DNA of 6,539 nt, from assembly GCA_903821255.1 (NCBI GenBank), contig CAIJKT010000375.1:1-6539 (forward strand). The letters run 5' to 3'. Positions 4,924 through 6,539 of this stretch are shown piece by piece. The DNA is from an uncultured Lentisphaeria bacterium (GTDB taxonomy: Bacteria; Verrucomicrobiota; Lentisphaeria; Victivallales; Victivallaceae). The notes under the pieces were generated by a model. It did not search any database, had not been told where the DNA came from, and saw only the letters and a program-made list of their open reading frames with translations. Each line of letters opens with the position of its first letter. Positions within the stretch are counted from its first letter, which is position 1. The translations under genes and the position numbers were made by a program.

Positions 4924-6504
4924 TTATTTTTTAACTTTTACTCCAGCCATGCTGTGCCTGGGAAGATCCAGCACATACGCGCCATCAGCCGGCATTAACG
5001 CGGAGGTTTCGATTTCAACTGCTTTTTTGCTCTTGCCCCAGTCATCGAAATTCTGGGTGTCGAGCGATTTTCCCGCAAGCAGGGACACGGTTGCGGCGCC
5101 GGCACCCGCGGTTTTCCAAATCACGCGGGTTGCGTGATCCGGGTCCAGATTGATTGCGACAAGATAACGGCAGGCATCGTCTTCGGAGGCGAAGAAATAT
5201 ACGGCAGGCACACGTTCGTCGCCGATGGCAAGGTTCGGAACCGCGCCGGACTGTACGCTCATGCGCTTGTCGCCAAGATTATTCCCCCAAACTTGCAGAC
5301 CGAGAATCGAGGGATGTGCGAGCGGCTCGCCTTGGGCCATTTCCTTCCTGGGCCAGTACCACAAGGTCTGGATATCGGAAAGAGAATGGACAATGGCGAT
5401 TTCATTGCGGGTATCTTCCAGAAAGCGGCCGAAATAGAATGCCATGTTGATGCCGTTGCCCAGCATATAGTAATATGCCTTGTCGGGTTTTAATTTTCCG
5501 CTGCTGCCGGGTATGGAGGCCCCGAAATTGCACGCCCATTCCGTGATGGCGATGCGCGCCTTGGAGGAAGGATGGCGCTGAAGCGCGTCATACTGTGACT
5601 TCATGCCTTCATTCTGCCATACTTTGGCCGTTGTTTCAAGATAGAGTTTCTTTACATCGGTGGTGGACTTGTTCCCGCTGGCGTATGGATGCGGCGCCAG
5701 ATAGTCAAAGCAGCCGTCGGCAATAGTCAGCAGCGCATCGTTCCAGGATACCGCATCGTTCGTTACCGCTGTGCGGGGCTTCCAGGTCGGGTCGGTTTTG
5801 GAGAAGTTGAAGAAACTGTCGGGATTGAACGGCCCGACTTTACTCGATAAACCGCAGGCAATGATTTTGATGGTCGGGTCGACGGCTTTCATCGCTTTGG
5901 AATATTCAACGACATATTTGGCGTATTCTTCAGGGAACAGCCAGATCCAGACTTCATTGCCGATTTCCCAGTATTTCACGTTCCATTTATTTTTGATGTT
6001 GGCATCCCGCACCCATTCGGCGGCGCGCTGCGCTCCTTTCCGGATCATTTCGATGTTATTGGGATTAATGCGGTTCGCCATCCGGTCAACGCTCATCGTG
6101 TTGACTTGAAATATCGGTTCCGCGCCGATGGTCCGGCACATGGTGATAAATTGTGCCGGTGTGATTACCGTGCTTGCGTTGCCGACGATGAAATATCCGG
6201 CGGAAGGATCATTCCAGATGTAATGGTCGCAAACGGTTCCGCCCGGAAAACGCAGCATGCGGAACGGAATTTTCTGCCAGGAACTCAGCAGGTCGGGGTC
6301 TTTCATTTTCTGCCGGATTGGCGGAGCGAAAAATTCAAGATTTCCGCCGCTGATCAGCCGGATGGGGGTTCCTTCAGGCGAAGTGGTGACGGCAATTGCG
6401 TCCGTGGTTTTTCCGGCAGACTCCGCGCCGCTGGCAGTTAATGAACCAATTCCGGCTGCCAGCAGACCGATAAGCCCGTAGCGGATCAAGTTAATACGTT
6501 TCAT
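4924..6504 (-). CDS. Secreted GH51-like clan GH-A glycoside hydrolase, probable alpha-L-arabinofuranosidase type
   Basis: This 526-aa protein has a signal peptide: MKRINLIRYG, a hydrophobic core of about residues 10-22, and likely cleavage after ASGA (27). The TIM barrel carries FRMLRFPGGT (81-90), close to the LRFPGGN signature of GH51. Its acid/base is probably E184 in YWEIGNEVW, and the nucleophile E322 in AITEWACNF. YLAPHPYA (269-276) matches the barrel strand with the family His. About residues 395-526 form a C-terminal beta-sandwich that ends HSMAGVKVKK. GH51 enzymes remove alpha-L-arabinofuranosyl side chains. Other clan GH-A families share the NE/EW layout, so substrate remains a guess. 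On the minus strand, GGAG (6515-6512) is spaced 7 nt from the ATG. The promoter lies beyond the window edge. Export suggests action in the periplasm or outside, upstream of the cytoplasmic GH42 enzyme. Confidence 0.85.
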   Translation of the reverse strand: MKRINLIRYGLIGLLAAGIGSLTASGAESAGKTTDAIAVTTSPEGTPIRLISGGNLEFFAPPIRQKMKDPDLLSSWQKIPFRMLRFPGGTVCDHYIWNDPSAGYFIVGNASTVITPAQFITMCRTIGAEPIFQVNTMSVDRMANRINPNNIEMIRKGAQRAAEWVRDANIKNKWNVKYWEIGNEVWIWLFPEEYAKYVVEYSKAMKAVDPTIKIIACGLSSKVGPFNPDSFFNFSKTDPTWKPRTAVTNDAVSWNDALLTIADGCFDYLAPHPYASGNKSTTDVKKLYLETTAKVWQNEGMKSQYDALQRHPSSKARIAITEWACNFGASIPGSSGKLKPDKAYYYMLGNGINMAFYFGRFLEDTRNEIAIVHSLSDIQTLWYWPRKEMAQGEPLAHPSILGLQVWGNNLGDKRMSVQSGAVPNLAIGDERVPAVYFFASEDDACRYLVAINLDPDHATRVIWKTAGAGAATVSLLAGKSLDTQNFDDWGKSKKAVEIETSALMPADGAYVLDLPRHSMAGVKVKK

Positions 6505-6539
6505 GTGACAACTCCTGTTTTTGTTGTTAATTTGTTATC

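Noticed and set aside
1..6539. CRISPR array, insertion sequence or prophage
   Set aside because: No regularly spaced identical repeats, transposase-like proteins, terminal inverted repeats with target duplications, or phage genes were seen.

Overview
The window looks like bacterial chromosome from a carbohydrate-degrading Gram-negative of the PVC group, most plausibly Lentisphaerota (Victivallis-like) or a neighbouring Verrucomicrobiota/Kiritimatiellota lineage. This placement is an inference. It rests on two clan GH-A glycoside hydrolases side by side, a predicted outer-membrane surface-repeat protein, a lipoprotein signal, clear purine-rich ribosome binding sites, and moderately GC-rich genes with AT-rich spacers. 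No rRNA or other taxonomic marker is present.

Left half (about 1-2648, plus strand). This is a run of small envelope-protein genes. A secreted Lys/Ala-rich helical protein (226-666) is followed by an AT-rich spacer with a good sigma70-type promoter (780-808). Next come three very small membrane proteins: an Lmo0937-type two-helix protein (965-1114), a DUF3185 protein (1144-1350) and a DUF3309 protein (1528-1686). Then come an unrecognised 67-aa ORF full of inverted repeats (1724-1927), a 37-aa predicted lipoprotein overlapping it by 8 nt (1920-2033), and a secreted protein with seven repeats of about 15 residues resembling LA_2272-type surface-repeat proteins (2085-2648). From 965 onward the genes are closely spaced, each with its own Shine-Dalgarno, and I see no strong terminator between them, so they may be one transcript. 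Small proteins of the Lmo0937, DUF3185 and DUF3309 kinds commonly occur with stress-associated envelope proteins in environmental bacteria. A cell-envelope stress or stationary-phase role is therefore a reasonable guess, but it is not shown here.

Right half (2701-6504, minus strand). This is a two-gene saccharide-degradation locus. A secreted GH51-like enzyme, probably an alpha-L-arabinofuranosidase-type hydrolase (6504 to 4924), is read first. A terminator-like hairpin (4879-4906) and a separate candidate promoter overlapped by a 13-bp inverted repeat (4837-4866) follow. Then comes a GH42 beta-galactosidase-type enzyme without a signal peptide (4800 to 2701). The simplest model is that the exported enzyme trims side chains or releases oligosaccharides outside the cytoplasm, and the cytoplasmic GH42 enzyme hydrolyses imported galactosides. 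No transporter or regulator gene lies in the window.

The halves converge at 2648/2701 across a 52-nt spacer holding a GC-rich hairpin. I found no tRNA, rRNA, CRISPR array, insertion sequence or phage gene. No clearly new system is demonstrated. The most unusual parts are the inverted-repeat cluster in 1757-1864, the tiny lipoprotein lying in frame with the surface-repeat gene across a single TGA, and the stable GNRA-loop hairpin at 1374-1389.
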